Shown here piece by piece: positions 40,977 to 50,900 of a stretch of 64,000 nt of DNA. Made by a program: the position numbers and the translations under genes. Origin of the DNA: Halorhabdus rudnickae (GTDB lineage: Archaea > Halobacteriota > Halobacteria > Halobacteriales > Haloarculaceae); contig NZ_CAAHFB010000001.1 of NCBI RefSeq assembly GCF_900880625.1, forward strand, positions 248,001 through 312,000. The letters run 5' to 3'. The notes under the pieces are model-generated. The model had not been told where the DNA came from. It saw nothing but the letters and a program-made list of their open reading frames with translations, and made no database searches. Positions within the stretch are counted from its first letter, which is position 1, and every line of letters begins with the position of its first letter.

Positions 40977-42822
40977 ACCCAGTCAGTCCCTCGAATAGCC
41001 TCTCATCGTCGAGCCGGTCGGCGAGACGCCCGACGGCTGGTTTCTCGACGCGATCGGCCGCGGCGAAGACGCTCACCGGCTGGACGCCGAGTCCCTGGAA
41101 GCCGAGGCCGAGGCGGTCGGCGGTCGTCGCAAGCCCGAGCCCTACGTCGGCGCTGCCCCGTTCGATCCGTCTGGCGGCGCTCTCGATGCCGTGAGTCCCG
41201 ATCCCGTACCCGTCGATCTTCTCCCGGATGCCCTCGGGATCGTCCGACCCGTCGATGACGGCCTCGAAGGCCTCTTGCAAGCCCGAGCCGCGACTGCGAT
41301 TGACGAACCGATAGTCTCCGTCTGCGAGGGCAGCGACGCCGTCGACGTCGATCCCGTCGGCAAGCAACAGCCCCCATTCGCGGGTCCAACAGCCGAGCGT
41401 CTCGGCTGTGGATTCGAAGGAATTCTCGCCGGTGACGACGGCCACGTCGGCGATCCCATCAGCCAGCCAGCGCTGGCCACCAGTCGAACCGAGCGTCCGG
41501 TAACGCGTTCGATCGATCCCGTCGATGGCGGCCAGAAAGCCGGGATCGCGCTCGCCGACAGCGAGCAGTTCGGGCGGCCGATCAGATGTCGAAAACAACT
41601 CGACGGTGACCGTCTCGCCAGCGTCGAGCCGTCGCGTGTCGGCGGCCATCTCGACGACGCCGTCCGCGTAGGCCAGGCTCGTCGTCGCACCGCTGCCGCG
41701 ATCGACCGGGTAGACGAGCAGGTCGTCACTCCCGTCCCGGACCAGGCCGACCGGCACGGCGCGATGGCGGCCCTCGTCGTAGCGCTCTGTGCGAGCCAAC
41801 CGGCCGGTCACAGTCGCGGCGTCGCGGTCGGTTCCCGCCCACTCGCGTAGCGTCGGCCCAACCAACAATCGGAAGATCGACAACGCCGAGACTGGATAGC
41901 CGGGCAGTCCCACGAGCGGCGTCCCGTCGTAGCGGCCGACGATCGTCGGTTTTCCCGGTTTGATGCTGACCCCGTGGATCGTCAACTCGCCGTTGGCCTC
42001 GACGAGGCGATAGAGCACGTCGCCGCTGCCCGCGCTGGTCGAGCCGGCCGTCAACAGCAGGTCACATTCGGCGGCCGCCCGGGATAGCGTTTCTCGCATC
42101 TCGCTCTCGTCGTCCGGCAAGATACCGTACCGGAGAGGTTCGCCGCCGGTTTCTCGGACCGCGTTCGCGAGCGTCGTCCCGTTGACGTCGTAGATCTCTC
42201 CTTCCGCTGGGGAAAGTTCGCTACCGGGTGCGACGAGTTCGTCACCTGTCGGAAGGATCCCAACCGTCGGTGCTGTTCTGACAGGAACCGTCTCGCGGCC
42301 GATGGCCGCAAGCAGGCCGATCGTCCGCGGGGCGAGGCGCGTCCCCGCGCTCAGCGCTCGATCGCCGGCCGCCACGTCGCTGCCTGCCGACATCACGTTC
42401 GCGCCAGGCGCGACCGCCCGCTCGACAGCGACGGTCTCACCGCGGGCCTCGCATCGTTCGATCATCACGACGGCATCGGCACCCTCAGGGAGGACAGCAC
42501 CGGTTGCGATCTCGACCGCCGTGCCAGCCTCGACAGCCGTCTCCGGACGTTCCCCCGCCGCGAGGCGATCCACGACCCGGAGTTCGATCGGATCCATCTC
42601 GCCCGCACCAGCCGTCTCTCTCGCACGGACCGCGTACCCGTCCATGCTCGCGCGATCGAACCCGGGGACGTCGATTCCTGCATCGATCGGCTCGGCGAGT
42701 ACGCGTCCGCTCGCGCGTTCGACTCGGACGGTCTCGGTTCCGGCCGGGGCCTCGAAGTTCCCGATCGCTTCGCGGGCGCGGGCGGGTGTCACCAGCTCCC
42801 GCATTTCACGTCGGTCGGTCAT
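40963..42822 (-). CDS. MoeA fused to a periplasmic-binding-like domain
   Basis: Residues about 1-400 form MoeA: PGFDRASMDGYAVRARETAG, VVMIERCEARGETV, GILPTGDELVAPGSELSPAE, TAGSTSAGSGDVLYRLVEAN and LVGLPGYPVSALSIFRL. The last 200 residues are a solute-binding-like domain (LLAVGERDPGFLAAIDGIDR, IADVAVVTGENSFESTAE, VNRSRGSGLQEAFEAV) of the COG1910 type, without a signal peptide. MoeA inserts molybdenum into molybdopterin; the second domain may bind molybdate or tungstate and feed it. A second MoeA follows upstream. Confidence 0.92.
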   Translation of the reverse strand: MTDRREMRELVTPARAREAIGNFEAPAGTETVRVERASGRVLAEPIDAGIDVPGFDRASMDGYAVRARETAGAGEMDPIELRVVDRLAAGERPETAVEAGTAVEIATGAVLPEGADAVVMIERCEARGETVAVERAVAPGANVMSAGSDVAAGDRALSAGTRLAPRTIGLLAAIGRETVPVRTAPTVGILPTGDELVAPGSELSPAEGEIYDVNGTTLANAVRETGGEPLRYGILPDDESEMRETLSRAAAECDLLLTAGSTSAGSGDVLYRLVEANGELTIHGVSIKPGKPTIVGRYDGTPLVGLPGYPVSALSIFRLLVGPTLREWAGTDRDAATVTGRLARTERYDEGRHRAVPVGLVRDGSDDLLVYPVDRGSGATTSLAYADGVVEMAADTRRLDAGETVTVELFSTSDRPPELLAVGERDPGFLAAIDGIDRTRYRTLGSTGGQRWLADGIADVAVVTGENSFESTAETLGCWTREWGLLLADGIDVDGVAALADGDYRFVNRSRGSGLQEAFEAVIDGSDDPEGIREKIDGYGIGTHGIESAARRIERGSADVGLGLATTADRLGLGFQGLGVQPVSVFAAADRVEKPAVGRLADRLDDERLFEGLTGYAVD

Positions 42823-43006
42823 TGACGGCCCTACGGGGGAGTCGCCGAAAAACCCCTCGGCAGGTCCAGGCGCTGTCCGGATCTGCCGTCATCCCGGTCC
42901 CGTTTCACCCTTCGGATAGATGGGGTCGATGCCATCGAAAACGGCTTTGAGACGAATCGTCTGGAGCCGGGAGTGAAACAGTCTGCTGGATCGACGCCGA
43001 ACGGAC

Positions 43007-44215
43007 TCACTCGGTCCAGTTCCACGTCTCGACGGTGACCGTCTCGCCCGCCGCGTATCCCTCGACGGACTCGGGAACGACGACCCACCCCTCGGCGTCG
43101 GTGATACTCGAGAGCACGCTCGCGCCCGCGACCCGGAGCGGCTCGATGTGGCCTTCCTCGGTGTCAGTGACACGTGCGAACGTCCGGATGCCGGGTTCGC
43201 TCGCGATCTTCCCGCCGAGTTGGGCTTCCCGGCTGTGGATCGGCGCCGGGTCGAACCCGCCGGCCCGAGCGATCGCGGGGCGGAGCAACTGGGTCGCCCC
43301 GACGAACGAGGAGACGGGATAGCCAGGTAATACCAGGATCGGCGTCTCCTCGACGTTGCCAAAGCCGACTGGGTGGCCCGGTTTGATCGCCACCCCGTGG
43401 ACGCACAGCTCGCCGATCGACTTCAGAACTTCGGGCAGGAGATCGCGATCACCGACAGAGGAACCGCCGGTCGTCACAACTAGATCGTTAGTCCCGGCCG
43501 CCGTCCGGATCTCCTCGGCCAGCCGATCGAAGTCGTCGGTGACAATCCCCTCCGTGTTCGCCCGGCCACCCCACTGCCCAACGAGTTCCGCGACCATCGT
43601 CCCGTTGGTCTCGACGATCTCGCCGCGAGCGGGGTCATCTTCGACGAGTTCTTCGCCGGTTGGGATCACCCCGACATCCGGTCGATCCCGAACGACGACA
43701 GAATCGACGCCCGTGGCCCGGAGAAGTGCGACGTCCGCCGGGCCGATCCGTCGACCAGGCTCGAACAGTGTCCGGCCCTCGGAGACATCCTCGCCCACTG
43801 GGGAGACATTTTCGCCCGGTGTGAGGGCGCTGGTGACGTCAATTATCCCGTCGCGCTCGGTGACGTCCTCGATCATGACGACGGCGTCGGCCCCCTCCGG
43901 CAACGGTTGCCCGGTGTTGACCGGCACGCCCTCCTCGCTCCCGACCGCGTCGGTTGTCGGATCGAGCTGTCGCGGTGATCGATCCGACGCACCGTGCGTA
44001 TCACTCGATCGGACGGCGAAGCCGTCCATTGCCGCCCGCTCGAAGTGCGGGACGGCCCGTTCAGCGTCGACTGGTTCGGCGAGTACCCGGCCGACTGCAG
44101 TGTCGGGTTCGACCTGTTGGGTACGTCCGTGTGGCTCGACGAGCGACAGCAACTTTTCGCGTGCGTCGGGGAGACGCGTTACCGACCCGAACCCCGCGCC
44201 GTGGCGATCGGCCAT
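43007..44215 (-). CDS. moeA: Molybdopterin molybdenumtransferase MoeA (second copy)
   Basis: The 402-residue protein has HFERAAMDGFAVRSSDTHGA, VVMIEDVTERDGIID, VGVIPTGEELVEDDPARGEI, VVTTGGSSVGDRDLLPEVLK and LVLPGYPVSSFVGATQLL, a complete MoeA without the extra domain. It shares the catalytic set with the fused copy. Haloarchaea commonly keep two MoeA types, maybe for different metals or cofactors. It lies 184 bases from the fused copy on the same strand. Confidence 0.93.
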   Translation of the reverse strand: MADRHGAGFGSVTRLPDAREKLLSLVEPHGRTQQVEPDTAVGRVLAEPVDAERAVPHFERAAMDGFAVRSSDTHGASDRSPRQLDPTTDAVGSEEGVPVNTGQPLPEGADAVVMIEDVTERDGIIDVTSALTPGENVSPVGEDVSEGRTLFEPGRRIGPADVALLRATGVDSVVVRDRPDVGVIPTGEELVEDDPARGEIVETNGTMVAELVGQWGGRANTEGIVTDDFDRLAEEIRTAAGTNDLVVTTGGSSVGDRDLLPEVLKSIGELCVHGVAIKPGHPVGFGNVEETPILVLPGYPVSSFVGATQLLRPAIARAGGFDPAPIHSREAQLGGKIASEPGIRTFARVTDTEEGHIEPLRVAGASVLSSITDAEGWVVVPESVEGYAAGETVTVETWNWTE

Positions 44216-44275
44216 AGAACAGTTCCGGTCCGACGGTAGAAAAACCGGTTGGGACGGTGATCGACGGCGGGCCGA

Positions 44276-44761
44276 CTACGCCGTCTCTTCGCTTCGCTGG
44301 ACTGTTTTCTCGACGATTTGGACATCCCGAATCGCTGTTTCGGGATACGATCCGTCCGCGTCCTTCTCGGCGGCTTTGACCATGTCCCAGACGACGTTCA
44401 ATCCCGTCGTTACCCCTTCCAGTGCCTCCATCTCACAGCCCGTCTGTCCCGTCGTCTCGACCGCGAGGCGCAGGCGTATCACGTCGTCATTCACAGTAAA
44501 CGCCGTATCGATGTTCGTGATCGGAATCTGGTGACACAGCGGAATCGTCTCCCAGGTGTGTTTGACGGCCTGGATCGCGCCGACCCGGGCCGTCGCGAGG
44601 ACGTTTCCTTTCCCGATCTCGTCCTCGCGGATCGCCGCGATCGTTGAGGCTGCGAGGGTGATCTCCCCCTCGGCGACGGCCCGACGCTTCGATGCGGGTT
44701 TGTCGCCGACATCGACCATGTCGGCCGCGCCGTCCTCGACGTGCGTGAACTCCTCGGTCAT
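44276..44761 (-). CDS. moaC: Cyclic pyranopterin monophosphate synthase
   Basis: The 161-residue protein has FTHVEDGAADMVDVGDKPAS, RVGAIQAVKHTWETIPLCHQ, FTVNDDVIRLRLAVETTGQT, GCEMEALEGVTTGLNVVWDM and VKAAEKDADGSYPETAIRDV, the whole MoaC core with the Cys-His and catalytic Lys loop. It acts after MoaA to form cPMP. MoaA is not in the window. It lies 60 bases before moeA on the same strand. Confidence 0.95.
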   Translation of the reverse strand: MTEEFTHVEDGAADMVDVGDKPASKRRAVAEGEITLAASTIAAIREDEIGKGNVLATARVGAIQAVKHTWETIPLCHQIPITNIDTAFTVNDDVIRLRLAVETTGQTGCEMEALEGVTTGLNVVWDMVKAAEKDADGSYPETAIRDVQIVEKTVQRSEETA

Positions 44762-44833
44762 GACTCCTCGGTCGGTCCTCGGGAAGTTGTAGCTTCCGCA
44801 CGGCGCGGGCGTGACTCAGGAAAAGACGGGCCG

Positions 44834-45331
44834 TTATCGCGTCGCCATCGCGACGAGGTGGGCGACTTCCGGGAGAATCAACGCTTCGATGCCCAACCGG
44901 GCGGCGTTCTCGCTGCCGGGCAGACAGAACACCGGGACGCCCGCGAGCACGCCGGCCGTCGCCCGCGTCGCCATCGCCCGCGTGCCGACTTCCGCGAAGG
45001 ACCGACGCCGGAACTCTTCGCCGAATCCCGGGAGGTCGATCTCTAGGACGCGCTCGGCTACGTCGATCGTCACGTCGTCGGGCGTAATCCCCGTCCCACC
45101 GGTGGTCACGACGGCGTCGACTTCGGGGGCGTCGACGAGTTCCAACAGGGCGGCCTCGATCGCGTCGGCGTCGTCGTCGACCAGTCGTCGCTCGACGACG
45201 GTGGAACCCGCGTCCTCAATGGCTACGGCGATCGCGTCGCCGGCCGGATCGTCGTCGAGCGTGCGGGACGTGGAAATCGTCACCAGCGCAATGGTGATGT
45301 CCGCGATGTCGTGATCGTGGTGGTGGCCCAT
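44834..45331 (-). CDS. moaB: MoaB/Mog family molybdopterin adenylyltransferase
   Basis: ATG 45331 gives 165 residues with an early His-rich leader (MGHHHDHDIAD). It then has ITIALVTISTSRTLDDDPAG, VDAVVTTGGTGITPDDVTID, GFGEEFRRRSFAEVGTRAMA and PVFCLPGSENAARLGIEALI, the MoaB fold. It adenylates molybdopterin before MoeA inserts the metal. The His leader could bind metal or be incidental. The frame is open to 45,652 inside the epimerase gene but the family begins at the His leader. Confidence 0.93.
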   Translation of the reverse strand: MGHHHDHDIADITIALVTISTSRTLDDDPAGDAIAVAIEDAGSTVVERRLVDDDADAIEAALLELVDAPEVDAVVTTGGTGITPDDVTIDVAERVLEIDLPGFGEEFRRRSFAEVGTRAMATRATAGVLAGVPVFCLPGSENAARLGIEALILPEVAHLVAMATR

Positions 45332-45369
45332 GCGAGCACGCTCGGGCGCCCGCGTTATATGATCGCCGC

Positions 45370-46350
45370 TCAGATCGTTCCGAGAATTATCTCTGTCTGC
45401 TCCCGATCCGGTCCTTCGTCTTCGCCAGTCCGACCGCTTTCGCGGTGTTCCGCGACTGTCTTTGCGAGTGCCGCCTCGTGTGGCGTCGAGTCCCACCCGA
45501 GCGCGTGGAGTTTCTCCGTCGATAATAGGTGTGGACTGTCGCGGTACAGGGGGAACTCCTCGGGGGCGAGCATGGCTGAAGCGAGTTCGTTGGCGCTCGC
45601 ACCGACGGGGTGGACGGGCCGATCCATCGCGTCCGCGATCAGTTCGACCCACTGTCCGAGCGTCGGTGCGTTGCGGTCGCCGACGTTGTACGCCTCGCCG
45701 GCTTCGCCCCGTTCGGCGACGATCCGCAGCGCGCTTGCAACGTCCTCGACGTAGGCGAACTGCCAGAGACTGAGGCCGTCGCCCGGAACCACGACGCGGT
45801 CGTACGCCCCAACCCGATGCAACCAGTAGTCAAAGCGCTCGGTGTAATCGTATGGGCCGTAGACGACTGTCGGCCTGACAGCCATCGCGTCGACACCTTC
45901 CGCGGCGGCCTCAACGACCGCGCGGTCGCCCTCGGCCTTCCTGTTGCCGTAAGTTTGCGGGGAGTCGTCGACTGCCTGCTCGTCGTTGCAGGGTTCCAGT
46001 GGCGTCTCGCCCTCCCGCTTTGGGACGCGTTCGGCGCCGTAGGACGAGCCACTGGAGACGTAGACGTAGGCTGAAACGTCGGCGAAGATATCGGTCGCGG
46101 CGCGGACGTCACGCGGGTGGTAGGCCACACAATCGACGACCACGTCGGGATCGACCACCTCTTGGGCACGTTCGAGCGCCGCGGTGTCGGTCCGATCGCC
46201 CTGCACGTGCTCGACGCGATCGTCCCCGGCGAAGGGGTTCTCGTGGTTCCCCCGGTTGAAGATCGACACCTCGTAGTCGGCTTCGAGAAATTCCTCGACA
46301 GTATGGCGGCCGATGAACCGCGTGCCGCCGATGACGAGTGCGCTATCCAT
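45370..46350 (-). CDS. NAD-dependent epimerase/dehydratase family protein
   Basis: The 326-residue protein begins DSALVIGGTRFIGRHTVEEF, the Rossmann loop, and has DVVVDCVAYHPRDVRAATDI, YVYVSSGSSYGAERVPKREG, YGNRKAEGDRAVVEAAAEGV with the Y-x3-K pair, and FAYVEDVASALRIVAERGEA. The substrate is not deducible; it is an extended SDR. ATG 46350 is the family start. It may be co-transcribed with moaB (38 bases). Confidence 0.88.
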   Translation of the reverse strand: MDSALVIGGTRFIGRHTVEEFLEADYEVSIFNRGNHENPFAGDDRVEHVQGDRTDTAALERAQEVVDPDVVVDCVAYHPRDVRAATDIFADVSAYVYVSSGSSYGAERVPKREGETPLEPCNDEQAVDDSPQTYGNRKAEGDRAVVEAAAEGVDAMAVRPTVVYGPYDYTERFDYWLHRVGAYDRVVVPGDGLSLWQFAYVEDVASALRIVAERGEAGEAYNVGDRNAPTLGQWVELIADAMDRPVHPVGASANELASAMLAPEEFPLYRDSPHLLSTEKLHALGWDSTPHEAALAKTVAEHRESGRTGEDEGPDREQTEIILGTI

Positions 46351-46419
46351 GGCAGAGCACAGGGATGGGCGGGACAAACGGGTGTCGCTCCGGCACTCGA
46401 TGCCGTCACTGCGGCGCCG

Positions 46420-47901
46420 TCACATCGAGACGAGCGGTTCGTTCGACGTCTCGAGGCTCGGCGGCAGGTCGCTTTCGCCGGTCAGGTACTGATCGACGTG
46501 GCGGGCGACGTCCCGCCCGCTGCCGATGGCCCAGACGATCAGTGACGGCCCCATCTTCGCGTCGCCGGCCGCGAAGACGCCGTCGACGTTCGTCATCATC
46601 GCCTCGTCTGTCTCGAACGTACCGTCGTCGTTGATCTCGGCGCCAAGCGGGTCGAACGGGGTCGATTCCGGGGCCTCGAACCCGATGGCCAGGATCACCA
46701 GATCTGCGGGGATCTCCAGGTTCGATTCGCTCACTTTCTTCTCGGGTGGCCCCTCACCGCCCTCCTCCCAGATGACCCGATCGGCTTCGAGTGTATCGAC
46801 CCGGCCGTCGCCGTCGGTGTCGACGAACGCGTTGGTGTCGACGTTGTACTCTTCGACGGCCCCCTCCTCTTGGGCGTAGGTCTTCTTGTAGGTCTGGGGC
46901 TGTTCCGGCCACGGGTTGCCGGGCGGGCGTTCGACCGGCGGTTTCGGCAGGAGTTCGATCTGGACGACCTGCTCGGCCCCCTGGCGGTGGGCCGTCGCCA
47001 CGCAGTCAGCGCCAGTGTCGCCACCGCCCAGCACGACCACGTTCTTGCCCTCGGCGTCGATATCTGGGCCGGAGACATCTTTGCCGACGTTTCGGCGGTT
47101 CTGCTGGGTCAGGTAATCCATCGCGAAGTGGGTCCCCTCGAGGTCCCGACCGGGCAGGTCGAGGTCGATCGGTTTCTGGGATCCGACGGCGATGACCGAG
47201 GCGTCGAAATCGTCCTCTAAGCGCTCGACTGGGACGTTCCCGCCGACCTCCGCGTTGGTTTCGAAGGCGATGCCCTCCTCACGCAATTGATCGACGCGGC
47301 GCTGTACGCGGTGTTTGGCGAACTTTTGGTCGGGAATGCCGTAGCGCATCAGTCCGCCGACCTCGTCGTTACGCTCGAACACCGTCACGTGGTGGCCAGC
47401 GCGGTTGAGTTGCTGGGCGGCTGCCAGGCCCGCCGGCCCCGATCCCACGACAGCCACTTCGTAGTCGGTGCGCTGTTCGGGTGGTTCGGGCTCGATCCAG
47501 CCCTCCTCCCAGCCTTTGTCGGCGATGGCCCGTTCGATGGACTTGATCGTCACCGGGTCGTCGTTGTACGCCAGCACGCAGGAGTTCTCGCAAGGTGCGG
47601 GGCAGTTGTACCCCGTGAACTCCGGGAAATTGTTGGTCGCGTGCAGGCGTTCGAGCGCCTCCTTCCAGTCGCTGCGGTGGACGAGGTCGTTCCAGTCGGG
47701 GATGATGTTCCCGATCGGACACCCACCCATGCATGTCGGCGTCCCGCAGTCCATGCAGCGTTCGCCCTGCTCTGCGAGCTGCTGCTCGTCCCATTTCTCC
47801 GCCCAGACTTCCTCGAAGTCCCCGGTCCGCTCGTCCGGATCACGCTTGCCGATCGGTTGGCGCCGGTGGCGGCGGTAGCCCCCGGGGTGATGTTCGGCCA
47901 T
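46420..47901 (-). CDS. gltD: Glutamate synthase small subunit
   Basis: The 493-residue protein has an N-terminal two-cluster Fe-S domain (GERCMDCGTPTCMGGCPIGN, YNCPAPCENSCVLAYNDDPV), FAD loop DYEVAVVGSGPAGLAAAQQL, NADPH loop NVVVLGGGDTGADCVATAHR and a final VDGVFAAGDAKMGPSLIVWA. It passes NADPH electrons to GltB. Its ATG overlaps the gltB stop by one base (TGATG), so both are made together. Confidence 0.96.
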   Translation of the reverse strand: MAEHHPGGYRRHRRQPIGKRDPDERTGDFEEVWAEKWDEQQLAEQGERCMDCGTPTCMGGCPIGNIIPDWNDLVHRSDWKEALERLHATNNFPEFTGYNCPAPCENSCVLAYNDDPVTIKSIERAIADKGWEEGWIEPEPPEQRTDYEVAVVGSGPAGLAAAQQLNRAGHHVTVFERNDEVGGLMRYGIPDQKFAKHRVQRRVDQLREEGIAFETNAEVGGNVPVERLEDDFDASVIAVGSQKPIDLDLPGRDLEGTHFAMDYLTQQNRRNVGKDVSGPDIDAEGKNVVVLGGGDTGADCVATAHRQGAEQVVQIELLPKPPVERPPGNPWPEQPQTYKKTYAQEEGAVEEYNVDTNAFVDTDGDGRVDTLEADRVIWEEGGEGPPEKKVSESNLEIPADLVILAIGFEAPESTPFDPLGAEINDDGTFETDEAMMTNVDGVFAAGDAKMGPSLIVWAIGSGRDVARHVDQYLTGESDLPPSLETSNEPLVSM

Positions 47902-50900
47902 CAGTCGTCACCCTCCGTTGGGAACGTCGGCGTACTCGGTTTCGGCGGCGGCGACGACCGGACGTCTTCTCCCTGTTCGAGGCGCTCCTCGACGACTTCG
48001 GCGAAGGCGTCGGGCATCACCTTCACGAACTGGGCGACGTACGATTCCCAGTTGTCGAGGATTTCCTTCGCCCGCTGGCTGTCAGTGTAGCGAGCGTGGT
48101 TCTCGACCATCCGCCTGACCATTTCGCGGTCGCGTTCGTCCAGCGCTTCCAGGTGAACCATGTCCGTGTTGACCCGATCCTCGAAGTCACCGGACTCGTC
48201 GAGGACGTATGCCTCGCCGCCGGACATGCCGGCGCCGAAGTTCTTCCCCGTCTCACCGAGGATCACGGCGACGCCGCCGGTCATGTACTCACAGCCGTGG
48301 TCGCCGACGCCCTCAACGACCGTCTTGACACCGGAGTTGCGGACGGCGAAGCGTTCGCCCGCCTGCCCGTTGAAGTAGGCCTCGCCGTCGGTCGCACCGT
48401 ACAACGCGACGTTGCCGGTGACGATGTTCTCGCTGGCCTCGTACCCAGCCTCGGGCGGGGTCTCGATGATCAGTCTCCCGCCCGAGAGACCCTTGCCGGC
48501 GTAGTCGTTGACGTCGCCGGTCATTTCGATCGTGACACCGGGCGCAAGGAACGCGCCGAAGGACTGGCCGCCGGTCCCCTCGAAATCGAACGTGATCGTG
48601 TCGTCGGGCAATCCGGCTTCGCCGTACGCTTTCGAGACTTCCGAACTCACCATCGCCCCGACGGTACGGTCCTCGTTGGTGACGCGGCCACTGATCTCGG
48701 CGGACTCGCCCCGCTCGATGGCTGGCTCGGCCTCCTCGAGGAGTTCCTGGTCGAGTTTCTCTCCGAGACCGTGGTCCTGCTCCATCGTCTTTCGTGGGTC
48801 GTCGTCGTAATCTGGCCGCCAGAGGAGTTCCGAGAGGTCGACGTGTTTTGCTCGCGGGTGCTCGACCGCCTTCTGTTCGAGGAGGCCAACCTGTCCGATC
48901 AGCTCGTCCATCGTCTCGACGCCGAGTTCGGCCATGATCTCCCGCACCTCGCGGGCGATAAATCGCATGTAGTTGGCGACGAACTCCGGATCGCCGGGGA
49001 ACCGCTCGCGCAACTCCTCGTCCTGGGTGGCGACGCCGACCGAACAGGTGTTGCAGTGACACTTCCGCAGCATGACACAGCCACAGGTGATCAACGGCGC
49101 CGTTCCGAAGCCGTACTCCTCGGCTCCGAGCAGCGCGGCGATCGCGACGTCGCGGCCGGTTTTCAACCCGCCATCAACCCGGACACGGATCCGCGACCGG
49201 AGGTCGTTGTTCAGCAGGATCTGGTTGGCTTCGGCAATGCCCAGCTCCCAGGGCAGACCGGCGTTCTTGATCGAGGTCTTCGGCGATGCCCCGGTCCCGC
49301 CGGACTGCCCGCTGATGAGAACGGCATCGGCTTTCCCCTTCGCGACGCCGGCCGCGATGATGCCCACACCGGCCTCGCTGACCAGTTTGACGTGGACGTC
49401 CGCGTCGGGGTTCGAGCACTTCAGGTCGTGGATCAACTGGGCGAGGTCCTCGATCGAGTAGATGTCGTGGTGTGGCGGGGGCGAGATGAGTGGCACACCG
49501 GGTGTCGTCGAGCGCGTCTCGGCGATCAACTCGCTGACCTTTTCGCCGGGCAGGTGGCCCCCCTCGCCGGGCTTTGACCCCTGTGCCATCTTGATCTCCA
49601 AGTGCTCGGCGTTAGCGAGGTAGTTGCTTGTGACACCGAACCGTCCGGAGGCGACCTGTTTGTCGGCACACTCTCGCTCGGTACCAAAGCGTTCGGTCGG
49701 CTCACCACCCTCGCCAGTAGAGGCGAACCCGCCGACGCGGTTCATCCCCGCAGCGAGCGTCTCGTGGGCCTCCGGAGAGATCGACCCGAACGACATCGAG
49801 GAGCTGAAAAAGCGCTTGGTGATCTCCTCGACGGGTTCGACCGCCTCGAGTGGGATCGACTCCCGCTCGTCGGTGTTGAAGTCCAGCAGTCCCCGGAGGG
49901 TCTGGAGGCGCTCGTTTTGATCGTTGATCATCCCCGCGAACTCCCGGTAGGCGTCGTAGTCGCCGTTGTTGGTGGCGTACTGGAGCTTGCCGATCGTGTT
50001 GGGGTTCCACTGGTGGAACTCCCCGTCACGTCGCCAGTACAGTTCCCCGCCCTGATCGAGTTCGAGGTTGCCCGCGACCGACCCCTCGAAGCCCTGTTCG
50101 TGGCGTTCGAGCACGTCGGCCTCCAGTTGCTCGATCCCGATGCCTTCGGTCCGGTTTTCGGTCCCCTCGAAGTACTCCGCAACGAAATCCGAATCCAGGC
50201 CGACGGCCTCGAAGATCTGGGCGCCCTTGTAGCTCTCCAGAGTCGAGATGCCCATCTTCGCCATGACCTTCTGGATACCGTCCTCGACGGCGTGGCGGTA
50301 CTGATCGAGCGCGGTCTCGCGATCGACCTCGAGGACGCCGTCGAAGGCCAGTTCCTCGATGGACTCGTAGGCCAGGTACGGCGTCACGGCGTCGGCCCCG
50401 TAGCCGACGAGTGTCGCGAAGTGATGGACGGCGTTGGGCTGGCCGCTCTCGACGACGAGGGCCGTGTGGGTCCGGAGCCCCTCTCTGACGAGGTGGTGGT
50501 GGACGCCACCGACCGCAAGCAGACTCGGGATCGGCACGCGCTCCGGGCCGGTTTCGGCGTCCGAGAGAAGCAGGATCTCGGCTCCCTCATCGAGTGCGTC
50601 GACCGCCCGTTCACGCACGTCTTCGACGGCGGCTTCCAGATCAGTCTCCCCCGGATCGTAGGTAATGTCAATCGTCGCCGAGGTGATCCCGTTCTCGTCG
50701 ATATCGGCGATCTTGGCGTGTTCTTTCCGGGAGAGAATCGGCGAGTCCAGTGCCAGTTGCCGACAGTGCTCGGGCGTCTCGGCGAGCAGGTTGTTCTGGC
50801 GACCGACGTGCTGTTTCAGCGAGGTGACGGTCTCCTCGCGGATGTAGTCGATCGGCGGGTTCGACACCTGGGCGAACAGCTGCTTGAAGTACGTAAACAG

